A stretch of DNA of 64,000 nt from Gammaproteobacteria bacterium (GTDB lineage Bacteria > Pseudomonadota > Gammaproteobacteria > Steroidobacterales > Steroidobacteraceae), in the NCBI GenBank assembly GCA_028293745.1, contig JAQGOF010000067.1, positions 1 to 64,000 of the forward strand, given 5' to 3'. The notes under the pieces were generated by a model. That model had not been told where the DNA came from. It saw only the letters and a list, made by a program, of their open reading frames with translations, and did not search any database. Each line of letters opens with the position of its first letter. The first letter of the stretch is position 1. A program made the position numbers and the translations under genes. Of this stretch, positions 1-11,158 are shown piece after piece.

Positions 1-186
1 CTCCAACCACGGCTCACCTATGCGTCCAACTTTCCAGCCCGCAACGAAATCCGGCCAGAGCGCGATCGCCCTGTCCTGGTAGGCGTACGCAGTGTTGAGC
101 GTCGCAGGAATGCTTCCCGGAAAGTCCGGAAGCGCCGTTGCGTCCAGGCGCGCACGGACAAATTGTTCTGCGATGGCATCGTTCAT
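1..186 (-). CDS. 2-keto-4-pentenoate hydratase / FAH-family hydratase, N-terminal part (truncated by window edge)
   Basis: Manual reverse-strand translation MNDAIAEQFVRARLDATALPDFPGSIPATLNTAYAYQDRAIALWPDFVAGWKVGRIGEPWLE; the AYxxQ...VAGWKVGRI motif is typical of MhpD-like hydratases. Not in the ORF track because the ORF runs off the window. Confidence 0.68.
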   Translation of the reverse strand, partial: MNDAIAEQFVRARLDATALPDFPGSIPATLNTAYAYQDRAIALWPDFVAGWKVGRIGEPWLE

Positions 187-311
187 AGCGTCTCATTTCC
201 TGATAGCGGGCCTGTATAGGGGAAACCGGTGTCATTTACAATCCGTCGCGCCGCGCAGGCCGCCCTTCGGAAAGCCTGGGGGGCCATTTCTGTCCGCAAA
301 GGAGCACCGTA

Positions 312-1703
312 GTGCCTATTGATCTTCCGTCCATGGATTTGCCTCACGATTCGCGCCAACGAGCGTCAGTCTTGAACCGTACCCGATTACTCGGATCGTG
401 GCTGCTGGCCGCCTGTACAGCACTCATCGCCCTGCCCGCCTCGTCGCAGACGGCAAGCAACGAGTTGCTGGCCTTTCCGGGCGCCGTAGGTTGGGCGGCA
501 CATACTCCGGGCGGCCGCGGCGGGCAGGTCATTCGCGTCACCACGCTGGCGGCGAAAGGCCCGGGCTCGTTCCTCGAGGCCCTCGAAACGAAGGGCCCGC
601 GCGTCATCGTATTCGAAGTCGGCGGTGTCATTGATCTGCGCGGTGAGGAAATCGGGATCACTGAGCCTTACCTCACCGTGGCGGGTCAGACGGCGCCCGC
701 ACCTGGCATCACGTTGATCCGCGCAGGTGTAAACATCCTCGCGCACGATGTGATCATTCAACATATTCGCGTGCGAACCGGAACGGCCGGTATGTCGAAG
801 CGGACCGGATGGGAGCCCGATGCGATGGGCACGATCGGCGCCTACAACGTCATCGTGGATCACTGCTCGATGACCTGGTCGATTGACGAGAACCTGTCGG
901 CATCCGGAAAGCGCTTCATCGGCGCAAATCCGGACGAGTGGCGCCAGCACACCTCGCATGCAATTACCTTCAGCAACAACATCCTCGCGGAAGGTCTTGC
1001 AAATGCGACGCATGCCAAGGGTGAGCACTCAAAGGGCAGTCTCATTCACGACAACGTCACCGATATCCTCATCACCGGCAACCTGTACGCGCATGATGCC
1101 GAGCGCAGCCCGCTTTTCAAAGGCGGTGTACACGGAAGCATCATCAACAACCTGATTTACGACCCGGGACAGCGGGTCGTGCACTACAACCTCATTGCTG
1201 CGGAATGGGGCGAACATCCGTTCCTGGTTGGGAAGATCACGCTCGTCGGTAATGTGATGCGCGCGGGACCCTCAACTCCGAGTGATGTTGCGTTGTTCAT
1301 GCTCGGGGGCGCGGGGGACGTAGAGCTCTACATGAAAGACAACATCGCAGTGGATCGGCTGGGCCGGCCGATGCCGATGCTGGGCCGATACACCACGAGT
1401 CCGGCGAAAATCATCGAGGTGAAGACTGCGCCTGCATTGCCGGAGGGCGTGAAGCTGTTGCCGGCCGTTGAAGTCGAGAATTCCGTAATTGCGAACGCCG
1501 GCGCCCGGCCGTGGGATCGGGACGAGCACGATTGGCGAGTTATCGCCGACACCATCGAGGGCCGGGGCAGGATCATCGACAGCGAGCAGGATGTAGGCGG
1601 CTATCCCGTGCAGCTCGCCACTCACCAGGCATTCAACCCGGCAGACTGGGACATGCGCTACATGACCCCGAAAGTGGCCCCGACCTACAAAGCCACCCAC
1701 TAG
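312..1703 (+). CDS. Secreted pectate lyase-like (right-handed beta-helix) protein
   Basis: ORF 463 aa with signal-like N-terminus (ATG at 333 also possible); FPGAVGWAAHTPGGRGGQVIRVTTL...VIVFEVGGVIDL...ITEPYLTVAGQTAPAPGITL is characteristic of PL1-like pectate lyases. Confidence 0.8.
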   Translation: MPIDLPSMDLPHDSRQRASVLNRTRLLGSWLLAACTALIALPASSQTASNELLAFPGAVGWAAHTPGGRGGQVIRVTTLAAKGPGSFLEALETKGPRVIVFEVGGVIDLRGEEIGITEPYLTVAGQTAPAPGITLIRAGVNILAHDVIIQHIRVRTGTAGMSKRTGWEPDAMGTIGAYNVIVDHCSMTWSIDENLSASGKRFIGANPDEWRQHTSHAITFSNNILAEGLANATHAKGEHSKGSLIHDNVTDILITGNLYAHDAERSPLFKGGVHGSIINNLIYDPGQRVVHYNLIAAEWGEHPFLVGKITLVGNVMRAGPSTPSDVALFMLGGAGDVELYMKDNIAVDRLGRPMPMLGRYTTSPAKIIEVKTAPALPEGVKLLPAVEVENSVIANAGARPWDRDEHDWRVIADTIEGRGRIIDSEQDVGGYPVQLATHQAFNPADWDMRYMTPKVAPTYKATH

Positions 1704-1813
1704 GTCTTCACGGCGCGTTCTTCACGGCGCGCCTCGCGCCGGCTGCATTTCGCGTGGGACGCATGCGTCCCACCCTCGGCGGCCGGCAGAGAAGTTTGGC
1801 GCCGCAGGCGCCA

Positions 1814-1850
1814 TAAAAAAGGGGTGTGAGGGACAATCCCCCACACCCCT
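1814..1850 (-). terminator. Rho-independent terminator of the minus-strand C1 operon
   Basis: Hairpin AGGGGTGTGAGGGA-CAA-TCCCCCACACCCCT (1820-1850), followed on the minus strand by TTTTTT (AAAAAA at 1815-1820), just downstream of the ligM-like stop. Confidence 0.88.
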
Positions 1851-1877
1851 GTCACTTTCAACCTTGGAGCGTTCAGC

Positions 1878-4258
<2,381 letters not shown>

Positions 4259-4264
4259 GCCCAA

Positions 4265-5179
4265 TTACCTCAACACAACTGTTTTGGTGCCGTTGCGGAA
4301 CACTCTGCGCTCCGCGTGCCACTTGATCGCCCGGTTCAATGCAACACTCTCCAGCTCGCTGCCGATGACCGTGAGGTCTTCGGGCGAGAGAGTGTGATCG
4401 ACCCGCTCGACCTCCTGCTCGATGATGGGACCTTCATCCAGGTCGGTGGTGACATAGTGCGCTGTGGCGCCGATGAGCTTCACCCCGCGCGTGAAAGCCT
4501 GGTGATAGGCCTTGGCGCCCTTGAACCCGGGCAGGAACGAATGGTGGATGTTGATCGCTCGGCCTTCGAAATAGCGGCAGGCTTCCGGCGTCAGGATCTG
4601 CATGTAGCGGGCAAGGACCATGAGCTCCGAGTCCGAACGCTCGAACAACTCGATCATCCGTTGCTCCTGCTCGGCCTTGCGCCCGTCGATGATCGGCAGG
4701 TAGTGATACGGAACACCGTGCCACTCGGCCAGACTGCGCATGTCCTGATGATTGCTCACCACGGCCACGACCTCGATCGGCAGAGTGCCTGTGCTCCAGC
4801 GATGCAGGATACTGTTGAGGCAGTGTCCCTGCCGCGAGACGGCCAGCAGCACGCGGCACTTGCGCTGCACTTCGTGAAACTGCCACCGCATGCTGAATTG
4901 CTGACCCACCGAGGCGCCGAACTTCTCGTTCAGTTCGTCCATGGACGGCATTCCCTTGCCGTTGTCATGGAATACCGTGCGCATAAACGACGTGTTCCCA
5001 TACGGATCGTCGTAATGCTGCGCCTCGGTGATCAGCGCGTTGTGAGAGGCCAGGAATCCCGAGATTCCAGCAACGATACCCGTCGTGTCGGGGCATGCGG
5101 TCGTCAGTATGAACGGCCGCGGCACGATCGCCGGGTTAGCCACACGTTGCGCGGGTTGTTCGCTGGTCGCCAGGGACAT
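4265..5179 (-). CDS. purU: Formyltetrahydrofolate deformylase
   Basis: N-terminal ACT-like FILTTACPDTTGIVAGISGFLASHNALITEAQHYDD plus formyltransferase-like ARYMQILTPEACRYFEGRAINIHHSFLPGFKGAKAYHQAF. Confidence 0.95.
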   Translation of the reverse strand: MSLATSEQPAQRVANPAIVPRPFILTTACPDTTGIVAGISGFLASHNALITEAQHYDDPYGNTSFMRTVFHDNGKGMPSMDELNEKFGASVGQQFSMRWQFHEVQRKCRVLLAVSRQGHCLNSILHRWSTGTLPIEVVAVVSNHQDMRSLAEWHGVPYHYLPIIDGRKAEQEQRMIELFERSDSELMVLARYMQILTPEACRYFEGRAINIHHSFLPGFKGAKAYHQAFTRGVKLIGATAHYVTTDLDEGPIIEQEVERVDHTLSPEDLTVIGSELESVALNRAIKWHAERRVFRNGTKTVVLR

Positions 5180-5204
5180 TGGATCCTCTCTTTACGCGGG
5201 TGAG

Positions 5205-6623
5205 TTAATAACGGTAGTGGTCGGCCTTGTAGGGGCCTGCCTTGTCAACACCTATGTAGCGCGCCTGCGTGTCGGTGAGCTCGGTGAGCACCGCGTTCAG
5301 CTTCTGCAGCTGCAGGCGGGCCACCTTCTCGTCCAGGTGCTTCGGCAGCACATACACGCCCACCGGGTATTTGCCCGGATTGGTGAACAGCTCGATCTGC
5401 GCAATGGTCTGGTTGGCGAAGCTCGAGCTCATCACGTAGCTGGGATGGCCCGTGCCGCAGCCGAGATTCACCAGGCGGCCTTCCGCCAACAGGATCAGCC
5501 GGCGGCCGTCGGGCAGAATGATGTGATCCACCTGTGGCTTGATGTTTTCCCAGGTGTACTGCTTGAGGCTCGCCACATCGATCTCGTTGTCGAAGTGCCC
5601 GATGTTGCACACGATGGCGTTGTTCTTCATGCGCTTCATGTGATCGTGCGTGATCACATGAAAATTCCCCGTACACGTGACGAAGATATCGGCCTTGTCC
5701 GCCGCGTACTCCATCGTCACGACCCGGTAGCCTTCCATCGCCGCCTGCAGCGCGCAGATCGGATCGATCTCAGTGACCCAGACCTGGGCTGACAGCGCGC
5801 GCAGTGCCTGGGCAGAGCCCTTGCCCACATCGCCGTAGCCGCACACAACAGCAACCTTGCCGGCGATCATGACGTCAGTGGCCCGCTTGATGCCGTCCAC
5901 GAGCGACTCGCGGCAACCGTACAAATTGTCGAATTTGCTCTTGGTGACCGAGTCATTGACGTTGATTGCGGGGAAAGCTAACGCCCCCTGCTTGTGCATC
6001 TCGTACAGCCGGTGTACCCCGGTAGTGGTCTCCTCGGTCACGCCCTTCACATGCTTGAGGCGGGTCGAATACCACTTGGGGTCGGCTTTCAGCTTCGCCT
6101 TGATGGCCGCGTACAGCGACTCCTCCTCTTCGCTCGTCGGCTTGGCGATGAGGCCCAGATCGCTCTCCGCGCGGGCGCCGAGATGCAACAGCAGCGTTGC
6201 ATCACCGCCGTCATCCAGGATCATGTTGGAATAGCCGTTGTCGGGCCATTCGAAGATCCGGTGCGTGTAGTCCCAGTAGTCGGCGAGCGATTCACCCTTC
6301 CAGGCAAACACGGCCGTACCACGCGCCGCAATGGCTGCTGCCGCATGGTCCTGGGTGGAAAAGATGTTGCACGATGCCCAGCGAACCTCGGCACCCAATG
6401 CCTGCAGGGTCTCGATGAGCACGGCAGTCTGGATGGTCATGTGCAGAGAGCCGGTGATGCGCGCGCCTTTCAGCGGCTGCACCGGGGCAAACTCATCACG
6501 GATGGCCATCAGACCCGGCATCTCCGTTTCGGCGATCAGGATCTCTTTGCGGCCCCAGTCGGCGAGCTTGATGTCGGCGACCTTGTAGTCGTGCGTCGAT
6601 GAGGACTTCAGATTGGCGTTCAT
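5205..6623 (-). CDS. ahcY: Adenosylhomocysteinase
   Basis: [42 protein letters not shown]...[40 protein letters not shown]...KADHYRY; SAH hydrolase signatures. Confidence 0.97.
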   Translation of the reverse strand: MNANLKSSSTHDYKVADIKLADWGRKEILIAETEMPGLMAIRDEFAPVQPLKGARITGSLHMTIQTAVLIETLQALGAEVRWASCNIFSTQDHAAAAIAARGTAVFAWKGESLADYWDYTHRIFEWPDNGYSNMILDDGGDATLLLHLGARAESDLGLIAKPTSEEEESLYAAIKAKLKADPKWYSTRLKHVKGVTEETTTGVHRLYEMHKQGALAFPAINVNDSVTKSKFDNLYGCRESLVDGIKRATDVMIAGKVAVVCGYGDVGKGSAQALRALSAQVWVTEIDPICALQAAMEGYRVVTMEYAADKADIFVTCTGNFHVITHDHMKRMKNNAIVCNIGHFDNEIDVASLKQYTWENIKPQVDHIILPDGRRLILLAEGRLVNLGCGTGHPSYVMSSSFANQTIAQIELFTNPGKYPVGVYVLPKHLDEKVARLQLQKLNAVLTELTDTQARYIGVDKAGPYKADHYRY

Positions 6624-6643
6624 ACTCGAATGCTCCGATAAAG

Positions 6644-6740
6644 AACGAGCGCCGTGTTGACGGATCGCGACGTCTTCGAGCCTGGCAGACCCAATGCAGT
6701 CAGCATCCTGCACCGGTCTGTCGCAACGCTCCTCAAAGAC
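6644..6740 (-). ncRNA. S-adenosylhomocysteine (SAH) riboswitch
   Basis: Minus strand upstream of ahcY reads GAGGAGCGTTGCGAC...CCAGGCTCG...AACACGGCGCTCG, matching the conserved SAH riboswitch core (GAGGAGCGyUGC / CAGGCUCG / AACGGCGCUC), with the expected distance to ahcY. Confidence 0.9.
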
Positions 6741-6893
6741 GCGCGTTGCCGCAAAAACCTGCGGCTATTCTTGGTCGCTGCGCTTGCGGCTGTCGCGGCG
6801 GCGGCTATACCGCTGCTCTTGCGGCCTTGCCGCTGCGCCGACGGTCTGTCGCGGCGCTGGCGGCTGTATCGCGCGCGCGCCGCGGTCGCGGGC

Positions 6894-8087
6894 CTAGGCA
6901 GCGCGGGCGGCCCGGGCGGCTCCCTTGGCCTCATCGGCCAGCTCAACCGCCTTGTCGGTGCCTTCCCAGGTGAACTCGGACTCCGTGCGTCCGAAGTGAC
7001 CGTAGGCGGCTGTCTTCTGGTAGATCGGCCGTACCAGGTCCAACATCTCGCGCAGTCCGTAAGGCGTGAGATCGAAGTGCTTGCGGACCAGTTGCGTCAG
7101 CCGTTCGCGTGACAGGCGGCTCGTACCGAAGGTTTCCACCATGATGGAGGTGGGTTCGGCCACGCCGATCGCGTAGGACACCTGCACTTCGCAACGCTCG
7201 GCAAGTCCGGCCGCGACGATGTTCTTGGCCACGTAGCGGGCGGCATAGGCAGCCGAGCGGTCAACTTTGGACGGGTCCTTGCCCGAGAACGCGCCACCAC
7301 CGTGACGGGCAAAGCCGCCATAGGTATCGACAATGATCTTGCGGCCCGTGAGCCCGCAATCGCCCACAGGTCCGCCGACCACGAAGCGTCCCGTCGGATT
7401 GATGTGGTACTTGGTGCGCTTGTCCACCCATTTGGTGGGCAGCACCGGCTTGATAATCTCTTCGACGACCGCTTCGCGCAGCGCCTTGGTGGAGATGTCG
7501 GGGCTGTGTTGAGTTGACAGCACCACCGCCTCCAGGCCAACAGGTTTGTCGTTCTCGTAGCGCAGGGTGACCTGGCTCTTGGCATCGGGACGCAACCAAG
7601 GCAGCTTGCCCTTCTTGCGGACCTCGGCCTGCTTCTTGACGAGCCGATGTGCCAGCGTAATGGCGGCTGGCATCAGGACGTCGGTTTCGTTCGTCGCGTA
7701 ACCGAACATCAGGCCCTGGTCTCCGGCACCTTGCTTGCGCTCGTCCTTGCGATCAACACCCTGGGCGATGTCAGGAGACTGCTTGCCAATGATGTTGACG
7801 ACGCCGCAGCTGGCGCCGTCGAAGCCCATTTCCGAGGAGTTGTACCCGATGTCCAGTACAACTTTCCGGACCAGCGCTTCCACATCCACCCACGCCTTGG
7901 TGGTCACCTCGCCCGCGACCACGACAACACCCGTCTTGATGAGCGTCTCGCAGGCAACTCGGCCGCGGGGATCGTCGCGCAGGATGGAATCGAGCACTGC
8001 ATCGGAGATCTGGTCGGCCACCTTGTCCGGGTGACCTTCGGATACGGACTCGGACGTAAACAGATAGTTGTTCGCCATTTCACTCAT
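6894..8087 (-). CDS. metK: S-adenosylmethionine synthetase
   Basis: [33 protein letters not shown]...[15 protein letters not shown]...[23 protein letters not shown]. Confidence 0.97.
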   Translation of the reverse strand: MSEMANNYLFTSESVSEGHPDKVADQISDAVLDSILRDDPRGRVACETLIKTGVVVVAGEVTTKAWVDVEALVRKVVLDIGYNSSEMGFDGASCGVVNIIGKQSPDIAQGVDRKDERKQGAGDQGLMFGYATNETDVLMPAAITLAHRLVKKQAEVRKKGKLPWLRPDAKSQVTLRYENDKPVGLEAVVLSTQHSPDISTKALREAVVEEIIKPVLPTKWVDKRTKYHINPTGRFVVGGPVGDCGLTGRKIIVDTYGGFARHGGGAFSGKDPSKVDRSAAYAARYVAKNIVAAGLAERCEVQVSYAIGVAEPTSIMVETFGTSRLSRERLTQLVRKHFDLTPYGLREMLDLVRPIYQKTAAYGHFGRTESEFTWEGTDKAVELADEAKGAARAARAA

Positions 8088-8202
8088 TCCGCTAGCCGGG
8101 GATTTTGGGTTCGGCGGATCTGCGCCCGCCGGGGTCCTCGCAATATACCGGAGTTACGCCTGCATTCAGGTTTCAATCTGGGGCCTTCGAAACCGGGCGG
8201 GT

Positions 8203-9156
8203 TCAATGGAGTCTCGCCCCGAAGCTCTGCCTTAGGCGCGTCTCGAACTCGGCAGCAGTAAAGCGATGATTTTGAGTGCCCAGGGACTCGATCTTGATGG
8301 CCCCCATGAGGGAGGCGATCTCGCCGGTGGCGCGCCAGTCCAGCCCGCGCAGCAGGCCGTGCAGCAGGCCCGCCCGGTAGGCGTCACCGCAGCCGGTCGG
8401 ATCCACGACCGCCGTGGTTTTTGCGCTGGCGATTTCGATGTCCCCCTCCCGCGTGTGGATAACCGACCCCTGGGCCCCGCGGGTGACAATCAATGCCTTG
8501 ACCCGCTGCGTGACGTCCTTGACCGTCCAGCCGGTCTTCTGCTGGATCATCTCCCACTCATAGTCGTTCACTGTCACCCAGGTCGCCTGGTCCACGAAGC
8601 GGGCAATATCCTCGCCCCCGAACATCGGCAGACCCTGGCCCGGGTCGAAAATGAAGGGAATGCCGGCCGCGGCGAACTGCTCGGCGTGCTGGATCATGCC
8701 GTCACGACCGTCGGGAGCCACGATGCCGATAGCCACATCCTTCGCATCTGACACCCTGTTGGCGTGCGACTGCTGCATGGCGCCCGGGTGGAATGCCCAG
8801 ATCTGGTTGTCGTCCAGGTCAGTCGTGACGAATCCCTGGGCGGTGTGCTCGGACTCGAGCACCTTGATGTGGTCGACAGGTATGGCGTTTTGGGCCATCC
8901 AATCCCGATACGGCCCGAAATCTCGGCCCACGGTGGCCATCGGGTAACCCGTGTCACCCAGCAACTTCAGATTGTAGGCAATGTTCCCCGCGCATCCGCC
9001 GAACTCGCGCCGCAGCTGCGGCACCAGGAACGACACGTTCAGGCGGTGGATCTTGTCGGGCAGGATGTGATTGGTGAAGCGGTCATTGAACACCATGATG
9101 GTGTCCCAGGCGACCGATCCGCAGATCAGTGCGTTTTTCCCCGGCGCAGGTTGCAT
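8203..9156 (-). CDS. PfkB-family carbohydrate kinase, probable adenosine kinase
   Basis: ALICGSVAWDTIMVF...GGCAGNIAYNLKLLG...TTAVVDPTGCGDAYRAGLLHGLL; PfkB motif DPTGCGDAYRAG; next to metK/ahcY. Confidence 0.85.
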   Translation of the reverse strand: MQPAPGKNALICGSVAWDTIMVFNDRFTNHILPDKIHRLNVSFLVPQLRREFGGCAGNIAYNLKLLGDTGYPMATVGRDFGPYRDWMAQNAIPVDHIKVLESEHTAQGFVTTDLDDNQIWAFHPGAMQQSHANRVSDAKDVAIGIVAPDGRDGMIQHAEQFAAAGIPFIFDPGQGLPMFGGEDIARFVDQATWVTVNDYEWEMIQQKTGWTVKDVTQRVKALIVTRGAQGSVIHTREGDIEIASAKTTAVVDPTGCGDAYRAGLLHGLLRGLDWRATGEIASLMGAIKIESLGTQNHRFTAAEFETRLRQSFGARLH

Positions 9157-9173
9157 GTACTAAGCATTCCTTA

Positions 9174-10064
9174 TCAGGCGTTCACAACGAACTTACGGCC
9201 GTCTGGCTGGACCGTAAAACTTCCGTCCGCGACCGCGCGCAGCCACGTTGCGGTGGCCACTGTCCCACCAAATGCATAGAAGTGCGGCTGAGCGAGGCGG
9301 CTGCCGCTATATTCGGCGCGCCCGCGGATCAGGCCGAGAAGCATCTCATCCGGGGTGGCCGCCAGTCGAGCGAGGTTGCCCATGGCACCCATGTTTTTTG
9401 CCAGCGAGTGCATCGAGGCGCCAACCCCGCACTGCAGGGCGAACTTGATCAACTTGTGCATGGGCGTAGGCCCTGCGATACCCACGTGCACGGGAAGCGC
9501 AATACCCTGCTCTGTCATCCGCTTATCCCAGGCGCAAATCGCCTGGGGATTGAAGCCGAACTGGGTCACGATGTGGACCTTGATGCCCGTGCGGACCCCG
9601 AAGGACTGCTTGTAGCGCAGAGCCGCCAACAGCGCCGCGGGCCGGATCGAATTGTGGCCTTCCGGGTGTCCTGCGACGCCGATGCGCCTGATGCCGGAAG
9701 TCTCGAGCAACCCGGTATCCATGACCTCGAGCGTGCTCGTGAACTTCCCGACCGGACGTTCCAGGTCACCGGCTACCAGCAACACCCGCTCGATACCGGC
9801 ATCGCTCAACTGCCTCAATGCATCCTTCAATGCCTGTTCGCTGGGCAGCCGCCTGGCGACGATGTGTGGGGAGGCGCGAAAACCGACCGATTGCGCCTTG
9901 ACCGCAACCCGCACCACATCATCCAGGGACGCCTTGGGCGTGTGAGCGACATACATAACCATGCCGCCAGGGAGTTTGCCCGTCAGCGTCGGCAGCAGGC
10001 CCTCATCGTGGGTGGAGATCTCGGTGGAGGCCTCACGAGCGAAATCAACGACATTGGTATTCAT
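9174..10064 (-). CDS. Methylenetetrahydrofolate reductase family protein (MetF-like)
   Basis: TIM-barrel-like sequence with VLLVAGDLERPVG, IGVAGHPEGH, HIVTQFGFNP, IAGPTPMHKLIKFALQCGVG, as in the short MTHFR-family proteins found with GcvT-type demethylases. Confidence 0.8.
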   Translation of the reverse strand: MNTNVVDFAREASTEISTHDEGLLPTLTGKLPGGMVMYVAHTPKASLDDVVRVAVKAQSVGFRASPHIVARRLPSEQALKDALRQLSDAGIERVLLVAGDLERPVGKFTSTLEVMDTGLLETSGIRRIGVAGHPEGHNSIRPAALLAALRYKQSFGVRTGIKVHIVTQFGFNPQAICAWDKRMTEQGIALPVHVGIAGPTPMHKLIKFALQCGVGASMHSLAKNMGAMGNLARLAATPDEMLLGLIRGRAEYSGSRLAQPHFYAFGGTVATATWLRAVADGSFTVQPDGRKFVVNA

Positions 10065-10121
10065 GGGCGGAACGGTAGCCGCCCGCCTGCGCCGGCTTCA
10101 AATCGATAAATGGAATAGGAG

Positions 10122-10367
10122 CTATTGATGTGGCTGATGTGGCAGATGTGCCTCTTCGGCCAGCAATGCCACGGCCTTCAGCGCCAGCTCAGACAGGCCG
10201 GCGCCCTTGCGCTGCTCGAAATACTCCAGCAACTGGCCGCGCATGCGCGGCTCCCAGTACCTGCGCACGTGATTCTGTATGTCACGCGCCGCCTGCTCGT
10301 GGTCGTCCTCGCCCGCGAAGAAGGCACTGATCTCGTTCAGCATTTTTATCATGAGATCGGTATTCAT
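10122..10367 (-). CDS. fdsD: Formate dehydrogenase delta subunit
   Basis: 81 aa MNTDLMIKMLNEISAFFAGEDDHEQAARDIQNHVRRYWEPRMR; canonical last gene of fdsGBACD. Confidence 0.9.
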   Translation of the reverse strand: MNTDLMIKMLNEISAFFAGEDDHEQAARDIQNHVRRYWEPRMRGQLLEYFEQRKGAGLSELALKAVALLAEEAHLPHQPHQ

Positions 10368-11158
10368 CGGAGACGCCCCGGATGTGTGTAGACCACGTGC
10401 CGGTCACGACGTGCGAAAGCCACGAGCGTCAAACCTGTCTTTTCGGCCAGGCGCACGGCAAAGGCAGTCGGGGCTGACAGCGCCGCGAGGAAGGAGATTC
10501 CGACCGTTGCACTCTTTTGCACCATCTCGAAGCTGGCGCGGCTGGTGATGAGCATATAGCCCGAACCGAAATCGGTGCCCGCCCTCACCAGCGCACCGAT
10601 GGCCTTGTCGAGTGCGTTGTGCCGCCCGACATCCTCGCGTACGAGTTGGATGCCCCTGCCCGGAATCACCCACGCTGCGGCGTGGACGCTACCGGTGCGC
10701 GCATTGATAGGTTGCATGGAGCCCAACTGCTCAATGGCCTCATGCAAATCCTCCGTCGAGACTGCTGGACCCGGACCTACCTTCTGCACGTCACGGATCG
10801 CATCCTCTGCGGTCTCCGCGCCGCATAGTCCACAGCCCGTTCGGCCTGTGAGGTTGCGTCTGCGCTGCAGGAGCGCAGAAAATCGCTCCCAGGCCACGGT
10901 GATTTTCACATCAGCCGCTTCGGCGCCGTGCGTGACTTCGACCGATCGAATCTCGTCCGGCTTGCCGACCAGCCCCTCACTCAACGTAAAGCCGACCGCG
11001 AAATCCTCGAGGTTGGCCGGGGTTGCCAACATCACCACGTGTGGAACGCCGTGATACACGAAGGCAATGGGCATCTCCTCCGCCACCTCGTCCGTTTTTC
11101 GGGTCAGTTCCCCCTGAGCCCAACGCTCGACAATGACCTCTGCGAATTCGCTGCTCAC
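10364..11158 (-). CDS. fdhD: Formate dehydrogenase accessory sulfurtransferase FdhD
   Basis: TGRTGCGLCGAETAEDAI, DVGRHNALDKAIGAL, FEMVQKSATVGISFLAALSAPTAFAVRLAEKTGLTLVAFAR. Confidence 0.94.
   Translation of the reverse strand: MSSEFAEVIVERWAQGELTRKTDEVAEEMPIAFVYHGVPHVVMLATPANLEDFAVGFTLSEGLVGKPDEIRSVEVTHGAEAADVKITVAWERFSALLQRRRNLTGRTGCGLCGAETAEDAIRDVQKVGPGPAVSTEDLHEAIEQLGSMQPINARTGSVHAAAWVIPGRGIQLVREDVGRHNALDKAIGALVRAGTDFGSGYMLITSRASFEMVQKSATVGISFLAALSAPTAFAVRLAEKTGLTLVAFARRDRHVVYTHPGRLR

Noticed and set aside
6748-6893. GC-rich, imperfectly repetitive metK-ahcY intergenic stretch with a GCCGCA...TGCGGC hairpin as a novel ncRNA or terminator
   Set aside because: No U-tract and no recognisable conserved structure; only the downstream SAH riboswitch is supportable.
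8088-8200. Possible SAM riboswitch upstream of metK
   Set aside because: Leader has GC-rich hairpins but I could not match SAM-I, SAM-II or SAM/SAH core motifs; a covariance search would decide.
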